A stretch of 64,000 bases of DNA from the NCBI RefSeq assembly GCF_016907895.1, contig NZ_JAFBCV010000015.1, positions 1-64,000 of the forward strand, written 5' to 3'. Each line of letters begins with the position of its first letter. Position 1 is the stretch's first letter. The DNA comes from Shouchella xiaoxiensis (GTDB lineage: Bacteria; Bacillota; Bacilli; Bacillales; Bacillaceae_D). Made by a program: the position numbers and the translations under genes. Under the pieces are notes generated by a model. The model was not told the origin of the DNA, did not search any database, and saw only the letters and a program-made list of their open reading frames with translations. Positions 8,732-16,770 of this stretch are shown here, one piece after another.

Positions 8732-8756
8732 ATACCCAACCGTTTTTTCTTAAAAC
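8732..8756 (-). promoter_or_regulatory. Sigma-B promoter of the yflT-like gene
   Basis: On the minus strand GTTTTA (8756-8751), a 13-bp spacer, then GGGTAT (8737-8732). This matches the sigma-B consensus GTTTAA-N(12-14)-GGGTAT very closely and lies just upstream of a gene family known to be sigma-B controlled. Confidence 0.85.
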
Positions 8757-8782
8757 ATGGACAAAGACCTATTTTTTTTGAA

Positions 8783-8817
8783 AGAAAAAAACAGACAATC
8801 GTTGTGTATTGTCTGTT
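8783..8817 (-). terminator. Terminator of the DUF3817 gene
   Basis: AACAGACAAT (8817-8808 on minus) pairs with ATTGTCTGTT (8799-8790), followed by a T-rich run. Confidence 0.85.
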
Positions 8818-8830
8818 AAGGATGATCTTC

Positions 8831-9115
8831 TTAAATTGCTGGTGGCTGCTGTTGTTTAATAATCCGATTTTCTAACACAAATGGACCAAACGGAATAATT
8901 GATGCAATACTGGCAAGCAAACTTGTTTTAAACGTCCACTGTTTGCTGAAAAAGAAGGAAGCAACAAACAACATATAAATGATAAAGAGCACACCATGCG
9001 CCATTCCAACGATTGAAACAGCTTCATGAATATCGAACATATATTTAAGCGGCATTGCAATAAACAATAGTAAGAGCAATGAAGCACCCTCGGTATAACT
9101 AACCCATTTGAACAT
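8831..9115 (-). CDS. DUF3817 integral membrane protein (YdzA-like)
   Basis: A 94-residue protein with three predicted membrane helices (about 8-25, 34-55, 66-83), FKWVSYTEGASLLLLLF at the start and FGPFVLENRI near the end, as in DUF3817. An in-frame ATG 21 bp upstream (9136) is rejected because its codons contain the ribosome binding site (AGGTGGGGG) of the ATG at 9115. It is monocistronic with its own terminator and divergent from the rRNA methyltransferase gene. Function unknown. Confidence 0.8.
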   Translation of the reverse strand: MFKWVSYTEGASLLLLLFIAMPLKYMFDIHEAVSIVGMAHGVLFIIYMLFVASFFFSKQWTFKTSLLASIASIIPFGPFVLENRIIKQQQPPAI

Positions 9116-9308
9116 TGATAACCCCCACCTTTCCATTCATTGATAGTATAGCAGTGTTTGTCCGAGATATGTATAGCATCGTAAAAAACAGATAAAAAGG
9201 TCGAGAGTCCTGTCACAAGAAGGTAACATTTTAATGAAAATGGAAGACCAGATTAGTGAAGAATGTTTCAGAAAAAACGATGTGCTATACTAGCGTTGAG
9301 GTGAAACA

Positions 9309-10508
9309 ATGGAGTTTAGTGAACGGAATGTAACGATAGATGATGAACGAGCAAGAGCGATTAAATCAGGGTATCCCCTATTAGATAAAGAGGATGTTTC
9401 GATGCAGCCAGAGCAAGAAGGCGATATTGTTTGCATAAGAAATAAAGCAAACGAATTCGTCGCAAGAGCCTATTTAGGAAAGCAAAATCGTGGTCATGGC
9501 TGGGTCCTAACAACAAAGGAGCATCAGAAAATCGATGCATCTTTCTTTCAAAATAAAGTCGAGAGTGCAGTAAAAAAGCGAACGGACTTATATAACTCGA
9601 ATGAAACAACGGCTTTTCGTGTCTTTAATGGCGAAGGAGATGGGATTGGCGGTTTGACGATTGACGATTACGATGGTTTCTATCTACTGACGTGGTATAG
9701 CGAAGGTGTTTACACCTTTAAAGAGTTTATCGTGCAGGCATTAGTGAATACCGTTTCTGTAAAAGGTATATATGAAAAGAAGCGCTTTGCAACCGATGGA
9801 AAATATGTGGAGGACGATGATTTTGTATACGGGGAACGAGGTCAATTTCCGCTCGTCGTTAAAGAAAGCGGGATGTTTTTCGCTGTTTATTTAAATGACG
9901 GACCGATGACCGGCATCTTTTTAGATCAGCGGAATGTAAGAAAGCAAATCCGTGATCGCTATGCGGCAGGGAAAAAAGTGTTGAATCTATTCTCTTATAC
10001 AGGCGCGTTTTCCGTGGCTGCCGCACTCGGTGGTGCCTCCCAAACAACAAGTGTTGATCTTGCTAACCGGAGCAGAGCAAAAACAGAAGAACAGTTTCTC
10101 ATGAACAGCATTCCACTTGAGCAGCAAAACATCGTTGTAATGGATGCCTTCCGTTATTTCTCTTATGCGAAAAAGAAAGAGCTTGAGTTTGATCTCATTG
10201 TGCTCGACCCGCCAAGCTTTGCCCGTTCGAAAAAGCGTACATTTAGCGCAGCGAAGGACTACAAAGCATTGGTTAAAGAAGCAATACCTGTGACAGCCCA
10301 AAATGGTGTCATTATTGCCTCAACCAATGCTGCCAATGTGTCGCTGAAGCAATTTAAACGAATGATTGAGTTAGCCTTTAAAGAAGAAAACAAAGCATAT
10401 AAGCTTTTAGAAGAGTACGGCGTCCCAGCCGACTTTGCAACGACAGAAGCCTATCCGCAAGGAAACTATTTAAAAGTACTGATGATACAAGTGCTGAGCA
10501 AAGGGTGA
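9309..10508 (+). CDS. RlmI-family class I SAM-dependent 23S rRNA methyltransferase
   Basis: 399 residues: an N-terminal PUA RNA-binding domain (about 5-75), an EEHUB-like linker with FRVFNGEGDGIGGLTID (about 103-119), and a C-terminal Rossmann methyltransferase with NLFSYTGAFSV (SAM motif I, about 223-233), a motif-II Asp in SVDLANRS, and the DPPSFARSK active-site segment (about 299-307). This is the RlmI/YwbD/RlmQ family of large-subunit rRNA methyltransferases. Which base is modified (m5C or m7G) cannot be settled here. RBS GAGGTGA; TATACT near 9283 may be the -10. It lies 4 bp before topB and is probably cotranscribed. Confidence 0.85.
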   Translation: MEFSERNVTIDDERARAIKSGYPLLDKEDVSMQPEQEGDIVCIRNKANEFVARAYLGKQNRGHGWVLTTKEHQKIDASFFQNKVESAVKKRTDLYNSNETTAFRVFNGEGDGIGGLTIDDYDGFYLLTWYSEGVYTFKEFIVQALVNTVSVKGIYEKKRFATDGKYVEDDDFVYGERGQFPLVVKESGMFFAVYLNDGPMTGIFLDQRNVRKQIRDRYAAGKKVLNLFSYTGAFSVAAALGGASQTTSVDLANRSRAKTEEQFLMNSIPLEQQNIVVMDAFRYFSYAKKKELEFDLIVLDPPSFARSKKRTFSAAKDYKALVKEAIPVTAQNGVIIASTNAANVSLKQFKRMIELAFKEENKAYKLLEEYGVPADFATTEAYPQGNYLKVLMIQVLSKG

Positions 10509-10512
10509 TCAA

Positions 10513-12699
10513 ATGAGTAAAAAAGTAGTATTAGCAGAAAAGCCATCTGTTGGTCGGGATTTAGCTCGTGTACTTGGTGCTAATCAAAAAGGACATGGCT
10601 ATTTTGAAGGAAAAGAATACATCGTAACCTGGGGACTGGGTCATCTCGTTACCCACGCTGACCCGGAACATTACGGAGAACAATACAAAAACTGGCGCTT
10701 AGAAGAGTTGCCGATGTTGCCGAAGCGCTTAGATCTCGTTGTTATTAAACAAACGTCAAGGCAGTTTCACTCAGTAAAAAAAGTCTTAAATCGAAAAGAT
10801 GTTAGTGAAATCATAATTGCGACAGATGCAGGACGTGAAGGAGAGCTTGTTGCCAGATGGATTTTAGTGAAAGCTCATGTCAATAAGCCTGTTAAGCGTC
10901 TATGGATTTCTTCTGTAACCGATAAGGCAATTAAAGATGGCTTTAAGAAACTGAAGGACGGCAAGCAGTATGAAAACCTCTATGCTGCCGCCGAGGCAAG
11001 AGCCGAAGCCGATTGGTATGTGGGTATTAATGGTACAAGAGCGTTAACAACGAAGCATAACGCCCAATTATCATGCGGACGCGTGCAGACACCAACGCTC
11101 GCAATGCTTGCTGACCGCGAAAAAGCGATTCAATCATTTGTGCCGAAGCCATTTGAAACGGTGCAGGTAAAGACGCAGGACGGTCTTGCGCTGCGCTGGT
11201 TTGATGAGAAATCAGGTGATGAACGTATTTTTGATGCGAAAAAAGCTAAAGAAATTCAAGCGAAATTAAACGGCAGTCAGCTGACCATCACAAACGTGCA
11301 GGCCAAAACAAAGCGTGTCCCCGCGCCACATCTCTATGATTTAACGGAACTGCAGCGGGAAGCGAATAAGCGCTTTGGTTACTCTGCTAAAGAAACGCTT
11401 GCTTCGCTACAGCGTTTGTATGAACAGCATAAAGCGGTGACGTATCCACGGACCGATTCGCGCTTCTTGTCTTCAGACTTAGTCGAGACGTTAAGTGAAC
11501 GCCTGCAGGCAATTGACGTGCAGCCGTTCCGCAAAACGGTTGCGACAGCAAAAAAACAAGGGTTATCTCATGCGAAAAAACAGATGGTGAATGATGCGAA
11601 AGTGTCCGATCACCACGCGCTAATTCCAACAGAGCAAGCGGTCGCAGCGAGTGCAATGAGCGACAAAGAATACAAACTGTATCAGCTCATCGTCCGCCGC
11701 TTTTTGGCCAATTTCTTTCCGCCAAGTGAGTTTGAGCAAACGACGGTTGAAGCAAAAGCGAATGAAGAGCTGTTGCGTACAAAAGGAGAGCGACTGATCA
11801 CACCGGGCTGGCGTGCCGAAGATCTTGATGAAAGTGGAGAAGAAGCAGAAAGCAAGCTGCCGCAGTTAACAAAAGGTGACAATAAAGCAATTGCCAATGT
11901 GAGCTTAACGCAAGGGAAAACGAGTCCACCTCCACGCTTTAATGAAGGTTCTCTTCTAACGGCGATGGAAAAGCCTGCGCAGTTTATGGCGGAAAAAGAT
12001 GCAGCTATTTCAAAGACGCTTGCTGAAGCTGGTGGGATTGGTACCGTTGCGACAAGAGCCGATATTATTGAGAAGCTCTTTTCAAGCTTCTTAATTGAGA
12101 AGAAAGGCAAGGAGCTTTATGTTACATCTAAAGCAAAACAACTGCTTGAGCTCGTTCCTGAAGAACTAAAATCAGCTGCTCTAACCGCGGAATGGGAACA
12201 GCGTCTTGAGCGCATTGTCCAAGGAAAAGAAAAGAAAGCTGCGTTTATTGCGGACATGAAGGAATATGCAAAATCGGTTGTAGGTCAAGTTAAAGCAGAC
12301 ACGACAACGTTCCGTCATGACAACAAAACGGGTGAGAAATGCCCTGAATGCGGCAAGTTTCTGCTTGAAGTAAACGGAAAAAAAGGCAAAATGCGTGTTT
12401 GTCAGGACCGTGAATGTGGCTACCGCAAAAACATCGCAATGACAACAAACGCCCGTTGCCCGAAATGTAAAAAGAAGCTTGAATTACGCGGTCAAGGCGA
12501 AGGTCAAGTCTTTGCTTGTGTATGTGGGCATCGTGAGAAAAAAGCCCAATTTGAAGAACGACGAAAGCATAGTAAAAATAAGAATGTCTCCAAGCGCGAA
12601 GTGAATAATTATATGAAAAAGCAAAACAAGGAAGATGATTTCGCAAACTCAGCTTTAGCAGAACAGTTAGCAAAGCTAGGTTTGAATAAGAAAGACTAA
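10513..12699 (+). CDS. topB: DNA topoisomerase III
   Basis: A 728-residue type IA topoisomerase, the usual length for Bacillus TopB. The N-terminal Toprim domain begins with VVLAEKPSVGRDLARVLG and carries the metal-binding DAGREGEL (about 104-111). The catalytic Tyr is in VTYPRTDSRF (about residue 311). RPSFNE-type residues appear as PPPRFNEGSLLTAMEKP, and GGIGTVATRADII is family-typical. The C-terminus has a CPECGKF...C...C zinc-ribbon-like region and a second reduced one (CPKCKKK). It decatenates and relaxes DNA via single-strand passage. RBS AAAGGGTG. It follows the methyltransferase gene by 4 bp and ends with a strong terminator. Confidence 0.95.
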   Translation: MSKKVVLAEKPSVGRDLARVLGANQKGHGYFEGKEYIVTWGLGHLVTHADPEHYGEQYKNWRLEELPMLPKRLDLVVIKQTSRQFHSVKKVLNRKDVSEIIIATDAGREGELVARWILVKAHVNKPVKRLWISSVTDKAIKDGFKKLKDGKQYENLYAAAEARAEADWYVGINGTRALTTKHNAQLSCGRVQTPTLAMLADREKAIQSFVPKPFETVQVKTQDGLALRWFDEKSGDERIFDAKKAKEIQAKLNGSQLTITNVQAKTKRVPAPHLYDLTELQREANKRFGYSAKETLASLQRLYEQHKAVTYPRTDSRFLSSDLVETLSERLQAIDVQPFRKTVATAKKQGLSHAKKQMVNDAKVSDHHALIPTEQAVAASAMSDKEYKLYQLIVRRFLANFFPPSEFEQTTVEAKANEELLRTKGERLITPGWRAEDLDESGEEAESKLPQLTKGDNKAIANVSLTQGKTSPPPRFNEGSLLTAMEKPAQFMAEKDAAISKTLAEAGGIGTVATRADIIEKLFSSFLIEKKGKELYVTSKAKQLLELVPEELKSAALTAEWEQRLERIVQGKEKKAAFIADMKEYAKSVVGQVKADTTTFRHDNKTGEKCPECGKFLLEVNGKKGKMRVCQDRECGYRKNIAMTTNARCPKCKKKLELRGQGEGQVFACVCGHREKKAQFEERRKHSKNKNVSKREVNNYMKKQNKEDDFANSALAEQLAKLGLNKKD

Positions 12700-12703
12700 A
12701 TCG

Positions 12704-12741
12704 AACCGTGTATCGTTCATTTGCGATACACGGTTTTTTTA
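12704..12741 (+). terminator. Terminator after topB
   Basis: AACCGTGTATCG (12704-12715) pairs perfectly with CGATACACGGTT (12724-12735), followed by T5. The T tract is also the first half of the first Pho-box-like repeat. Confidence 0.93.
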
Positions 12742-12815
12742 CAAGCTTTACAAACACTTTGCAAAACTTCGCTCGAGCTAAATCATTTCTTAACACCCGT
12801 TTGCTACAGTTTACT
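12738..12815 (+). promoter_or_regulatory. Two clusters of PhoP-box-like repeats upstream of alkaline phosphatase
   Basis: TT(T/A)(A/G)C(A/T)-like hexamers occur at 12738, 12747, 12758 and again at 12790, 12800, 12810, so each cluster has three repeats at about 10-bp spacing. This matches the known architecture of Bacillus PhoP binding sites (direct TT(A/T/C)A(C/T)A repeats on one face of the helix) and lies in front of a phosphatase gene, a typical Pho-regulon member. Confidence 0.55.
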
Positions 12816-12847
12816 TGTACATAAAAAACGGTTGAGGAGATGGTTTG

Positions 12848-14176
12848 ATGAAGAAACGATTCAAATCTTATGCAACGCTTGGACTTGTAGCAACGGTCAT
12901 CCTTGGAGGAACAGCAGTATCCGCATCAGATGGTGGAGAACCAGTTGAACCAAGTAACCAGGCAAAGAACGTCATCTTCTTAATTCCTGATGGTTTCTCA
13001 CAAAGCTATGCCAACAGCTATAAGTTGTATAAAGATGAGCTACCAATTTGGGATGAACTGAACCTATTCCGCTCCCACGTCATGACGCATTCGAGCAATG
13101 AAGCGATTACCGATTCAGCCGCGGCAGGGACGGCGTTTGCGACAGGAAAGAAGACCGATAACGGAGTGATTGGTTTATCTCCTGATGGGGAAGAGCTCCC
13201 GACCATTGTTGATATTGCTAAGCAGGCTGGAAAACGGACAGGACTTGTTTCTACATCAACGATTACCCATGCCACACCAGCCGCTTTTGCTGCAAAAGTA
13301 GAGTCTCGTGGTAGTTATACGGAAATTGCCAAGCAGATGATTGAAAACGACAATCTTGATCTGTTATTTGGAGGAGGACGCACTGAATTTCTCCCACCTG
13401 AAAGCGGCGGAATTCGTGAGGACGGACTTGATTTGATCGATTACGCTGAAGAGAATGACTATACATATCTTGAAACAAGAAGACAGCTTTTGAACTGGGA
13501 TGGGGAAAGTGAAAAGATGCTTGGTTTATTTGCTGAAGAAGCATTGGAACCTGCATTTACTCAGCGGACGGACGAGCCTAGTCTAGGGGAAATGACGGAA
13601 ACGGCTATTGAATTCTTATCAGCCGATGAAGATGGTTTTTTCCTAATGGTTGAAGGTAGCCAAATTGATTGGGCCGGTCATGATAATGATCCTCTCTATG
13701 CGATGACGGATACGGAAGCGTTTGAAGAAGCAGTCAAGGCCGCAATTGATTATGCGGAAGAAAATCAAGATACATTAGTTGTAATGGTTGGCGATCATGA
13801 TACAGGTGGCATGGCTGTACACGCAAGCGAAGCAGCGCATCCGAAGCATTTAAAAGAAGTAAATGCGCTTGGGCTGGATATGGCGCAAATGGTTGACCAC
13901 AACTACTCAAACCTACGAGACGTTTTAGAAGAACAAACAAACTTTGAGTGGACGGATGAAGAATTGGACGAATTAAAAGAGGCAGAATCGTTGAAGCTGG
14001 CAATCAACCACGCAATTAGTGAGAAAACAGGTTTCGGCTGGTCCTCTTATAATCACACAGGAATTGATGTCCCACTCTACGCCTATGGTGCAGGAGCTGA
14101 GAAGTTTAGCGGCACAATTGATAATACGGATGTTCCGAAGAAAATGCTTGAAGCATTAGGCTTAAGCGGACTTTAA
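12848..14176 (+). CDS. Secreted alkaline phosphatase
   Basis: 442 residues with a Sec signal peptide (MKKRFKSY, hydrophobic core, cleavage probably after AVSA near residue 26), so the enzyme is exported. It belongs to the PhoA/PhoB-type alkaline phosphatases: metal-binding Asp48 in LIPDGFS, nucleophile Ser90 in ITDSAAAGTAFATGKK, an EGSQIDWAGHDND metal cluster near 268-280 and VGDHDTGGM near 315. Length is typical. The mature protein is markedly acidic, as expected for an extracellular enzyme of an alkaliphile. A TTG at 12845 directly precedes the ATG; the ATG at 12848 is better spaced from GAGGAGA. Likely Pho-regulated through the upstream repeats. Confidence 0.93.
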   Translation: MKKRFKSYATLGLVATVILGGTAVSASDGGEPVEPSNQAKNVIFLIPDGFSQSYANSYKLYKDELPIWDELNLFRSHVMTHSSNEAITDSAAAGTAFATGKKTDNGVIGLSPDGEELPTIVDIAKQAGKRTGLVSTSTITHATPAAFAAKVESRGSYTEIAKQMIENDNLDLLFGGGRTEFLPPESGGIREDGLDLIDYAEENDYTYLETRRQLLNWDGESEKMLGLFAEEALEPAFTQRTDEPSLGEMTETAIEFLSADEDGFFLMVEGSQIDWAGHDNDPLYAMTDTEAFEEAVKAAIDYAEENQDTLVVMVGDHDTGGMAVHASEAAHPKHLKEVNALGLDMAQMVDHNYSNLRDVLEEQTNFEWTDEELDELKEAESLKLAINHAISEKTGFGWSSYNHTGIDVPLYAYGAGAEKFSGTIDNTDVPKKMLEALGLSGL

Positions 14177-14212
14177 AAAAGACATTGGCGCTCGCGCCAA
14201 TGTCTTTTCCTA
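14174..14212. terminator. Bidirectional terminator between alkaline phosphatase and flotillin genes
   Basis: AAAAGACATTGGCGC (14177-14191) pairs with GCGCCAATGTCTTTT (14194-14208), with A and T runs on both sides. Confidence 0.92.
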
Positions 14213-14213
14213 T

Positions 14214-15674
14214 TTATTTTTTCGAGAAGTTCTCGACAAGCTCTTTTACGTCAATGCCGCTTGAAGCTTTTAATGTTTCTTGTAGACCAGCCATCAAGTC
14301 AGTCGCATAACCAGTAACGCGGTTAGCGCCACCGCCTTCGCCAGAACCTGATCCTGTGTCCACGACCGTAATTTTATCAATGTTTGAAAGTGGTGATGCC
14401 ACTTCTCTTGCATATTCAGGCAGCATTTCGATAACCATGCTTAGTTTAGCTGCTTCGCCGTATTTCTCAAATGCTTCGGCAATCTTCTCTTTTGCTTCTG
14501 CTTCTGCAAGACCTTTCAGGCGGATAACGTCTGCTTCAGACTCCCCGCGAGCACGAACCGCATCGGCTTCTGCAAGACCATCAACCCGTACTTTCTCAGC
14601 TTCTGCTTTGGCCATCGCTTCAACGCGGTATTTATCCGCATCGGCTTCGGCAAAGTGTTTGCTCTTCTGTGCTTCGGCTGACTGCTCGACGGAGTAACGA
14701 TCGGCATCGGCTTTTTTCTTTACTTCTGCATCATACTGTCGTTCACGACGAACAATCTCTTTCTCTTCGAGCTCAATTTGTTTCTGACGCTCAATAATTT
14801 GAATTTGCATTTGTTGTTCGGTTACGTCCTGCTTAGAACGCGCTTCTTGCAGGTGGTAAGCTTGGTCAGCTTGGGCTTTTGCTTGTTCCTGCTCGCTACG
14901 GTAAGCAGCCACTTTTAACTGATTGTTTTTCTCGGATTCGGCAATTTCCGTTGCTCGCTCAATTTCAGCACGTTTTGCTTGTGTATTTGCATCAGCTTGA
15001 CGGATACGGGTTTCCTTTTCAGCGTCCGCCGTAGCAATATCTGCATCACGCTTTACTTGAGCAATTCGTGGTTTACCAAGTGATTCTAAGTATCCATTTG
15101 TATCGCGTAAATCTTTAATCGTAAAGGAGACTATAATGAGTCCCATCTTTGCTAAATCCTGTGAAGCTACTTTTTGAACTTCTTGCGAAAACCGTTCGCG
15201 GTTTTTATAAATCTCTTCCACCGTCATTGAGCCAAGAATCGAGCGCAAGTGACCTTCAAGTACTTCTTTCGCTTCCTGTTCGCGGTCTTCCCGCGTTTTA
15301 CCAAGAAACTGCTCCGCTGCAGTCGCGATCTCACCGATTGAACCCCCAATTTTAATAATAGCGGTTCCGTCAGCGATAACAGGTACGCCTTGTTCGGTAT
15401 ACACTTCAGGCGTTTGTACATCTAACTTACTTGAAAGCAACGATAGAGGTTTTGCTTGTTGGAAAACAGGCATGACGAACGTACCGCCACCGCGGACAAT
15501 CTTAATTCGATTGCCTGCCTCGTCCATATTCACGTTTTTCCCACCAAGATAGCTTCCCGTTACGATCAAAGCTTCATCAGGTCCGGCCGTACGGTAGCGA
15601 GTAACAAACACGCCGAGAAGCACAGCTAATATAACAACAACAATACCGATAATAACCATAATTTCCGTTGCCAA
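14214..15674 (-). CDS. floT: Flotillin FloT (YuaG)
   Basis: 486 residues. A hydrophobic N-terminal membrane segment (about 5-24) is followed by the SPFH/band-7 domain (about 25-200; GGTFVMPVFQQ, MTVEEIYKNRERFSQEV) and a long Ala/Glu/Lys-rich coiled coil (about 210-420) with repeated EADA/AEA motifs, then a Gly-rich turn (GSGSGEGGG) and a C-terminal tail. Flotillins scaffold ordered membrane microdomains and affect membrane fluidity, sporulation kinase signalling and biofilm formation. Start TTG at 15674 with GGGGGAAC upstream. It is the second gene after the NfeD-like gene, as in B. subtilis yuaF-yuaG. Confidence 0.95.
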   Translation of the reverse strand: MATEIMVIIGIVVVILAVLLGVFVTRYRTAGPDEALIVTGSYLGGKNVNMDEAGNRIKIVRGGGTFVMPVFQQAKPLSLLSSKLDVQTPEVYTEQGVPVIADGTAIIKIGGSIGEIATAAEQFLGKTREDREQEAKEVLEGHLRSILGSMTVEEIYKNRERFSQEVQKVASQDLAKMGLIIVSFTIKDLRDTNGYLESLGKPRIAQVKRDADIATADAEKETRIRQADANTQAKRAEIERATEIAESEKNNQLKVAAYRSEQEQAKAQADQAYHLQEARSKQDVTEQQMQIQIIERQKQIELEEKEIVRRERQYDAEVKKKADADRYSVEQSAEAQKSKHFAEADADKYRVEAMAKAEAEKVRVDGLAEADAVRARGESEADVIRLKGLAEAEAKEKIAEAFEKYGEAAKLSMVIEMLPEYAREVASPLSNIDKITVVDTGSGSGEGGGANRVTGYATDLMAGLQETLKASSGIDVKELVENFSKK

Positions 15675-15709
15675 AATAAAGTTCCCCCTTCAAATCTGTA
15701 AGTTAAAAG

Positions 15710-16231
15710 TTAAAATGAGTCCTCAAAATCAAGTGGTGCTACATAAGCAATGCCGTGCTCTATTTTAACAATCACGACATTTGTTCCAGATTGAATGACC
15801 GTACCATCAACGCTAGAGGCGGTCTTTGAAATGGTCCCGCTATCTCCGCGCATGATCACTTCACCAAAGCCATCCTCAGGAATGGATAAAATGATTTCGC
15901 CTGTCCTCCCCTCTAAATCTTCATCACTATACGCATTTGATTCTTCCGTATGCTGAAGAGGCGTCAAGATGAAGAGATTAAATAAAATTGCGAGAATAAG
16001 TGCAATAGCCACTGCAATAGCAGCTGAGACCGGGCTTGTAAAAGGTGCAAAGCGTTCTAGTATGTAAGCCGAGGCCCCAAAAAAACTTAGCGTTGAAAGA
16101 ATTAAAGTCGGTGAAAGCCAGCCATCAAAGACGTCAAACAAGCCATCGAGCACATCTGATAGTAAGACATAGATGATGGTGAGGCCACCGCTGACGAGAA
16201 GGATGGTGAAGTACATCGTTGTTAGTTCCAT
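15710..16231 (-). CDS. yuaF: NfeD-like membrane protein YuaF
   Basis: 173 residues with three or four membrane helices in the first 100 residues and a C-terminal OB-fold domain (about 115-170: EGRTGEIILSIPEDGFGEVIM ... GTIISKTA-type segment) typical of NfeD short forms. Such proteins pair with flotillin/SPFH proteins; YuaF of B. subtilis binds FloT foci and its gene precedes yuaG in a sigma-W operon. ATG at 16231 follows AAAGGAGTG. The 35-bp gap to floT indicates cotranscription. Confidence 0.88.
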   Translation of the reverse strand: MELTTMYFTILLVSGGLTIIYVLLSDVLDGLFDVFDGWLSPTLILSTLSFFGASAYILERFAPFTSPVSAAIAVAIALILAILFNLFILTPLQHTEESNAYSDEDLEGRTGEIILSIPEDGFGEVIMRGDSGTISKTASSVDGTVIQSGTNVVIVKIEHGIAYVAPLDFEDSF

Positions 16232-16264
16232 ATCGTCACTCCTTTAACCTAAGTTTACTTTATA

Positions 16265-16292
16265 TACGTAGGAAATAGGTGGAGAAGTTTCA
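16265..16292 (-). promoter_or_regulatory. Possible sigma-W-type promoter of yuaF-floT
   Basis: On the minus strand TGAAAC (16292-16287) and CGTATATAA (from 16268) are the two halves of a sigma-W promoter, but the spacer to CGTA is 18 bp instead of the usual 16-17. The B. subtilis operon is sigma-W dependent, which favours the assignment; the spacing argues against it. Confidence 0.4.
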
Positions 16293-16387
16293 AGAAAATG
16301 AAGAATGTTTTTTAGAAACGTAAACGAATGAGAATTTATTTCAACTATCTGTATAATGATTAAATAAAGGAGCTGGAGGTGTTCGGA

Positions 16388-16606
16388 GTGAAAGATGAAA
16401 AAGAATTGCCAGAACAGAGAAGAGAGAAATTGAGACAAGAAGAACTGAAGAACAATTCAATGGGGAACTTTTCAGATGCGGTTAATCGTTCACAAGGAGG
16501 TGGGTTAGTAGATTTAATCAACAGTCTAGGTTGGAAAGGGACTGGGGTTACTCTTTTCATTATAGTAACTGTTTTTATCCTATACAGGTTATTTTTTTCA
16601 GGATAA
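16388..16606 (+). CDS. Small membrane protein, DUF6366-like
   Basis: 72 residues: a charged N-terminal segment (PEQRREKLRQEELK), a GNFSDAVNRSQGGGLVDLINSLGWKG middle and one C-terminal membrane helix (about 52-70). The pattern resembles the small Bacillaceae family DUF6366, as I remember it; function unknown. The GTG at 16388 is preferred because GGAGGT (16375-16380) lies 7 nt upstream; a GTG at 16379 would overlap that site. A TATAAT at 16352-16357 is a likely -10. It is a monocistronic gene. Confidence 0.65.
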   Translation: MKDEKELPEQRREKLRQEELKNNSMGNFSDAVNRSQGGGLVDLINSLGWKGTGVTLFIIVTVFILYRLFFSG

Positions 16607-16770
16607 TAACTGCTCAATGTCATTAGATGAAAGAAGTTTGTAGGTATTTGTCGATTTAAATTTAATTTTACTTATTTTAGCAGAATGTATATTGGGAAAT
16701 ATCTAATTTATCTTACATTTATTGTTTATTGCCTTTAAAATGGAAGTATTAAAAGAAAGGAGGTGGTAGG
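16607..16770. other. Gene-free AT-rich spacer before rap
   Basis: 164 bp, strongly AT-rich. I see no stable hairpin or conserved motif beyond the rap ribosome binding site (AAGGAGGTGG). Confidence 0.5.

Noticed and set aside
11682-12110. 142-codon open frame opposite topB
   Set aside because: Lies wholly within the conserved topoisomerase gene in antisense and lacks RBS and family similarity.
12290-12796. 168-codon minus-strand open frame across the end of topB and its terminator
   Set aside because: Crosses a strong terminator and the Pho-box region, no RBS; explained by the codon bias of topB.
14356-14697. 113-codon open frame opposite floT, rich in Ser and Ala
   Set aside because: It is the antisense of the Ala/Glu/Lys-rich flotillin coiled coil; low-complexity codons on one strand leave the other open. 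No RBS.
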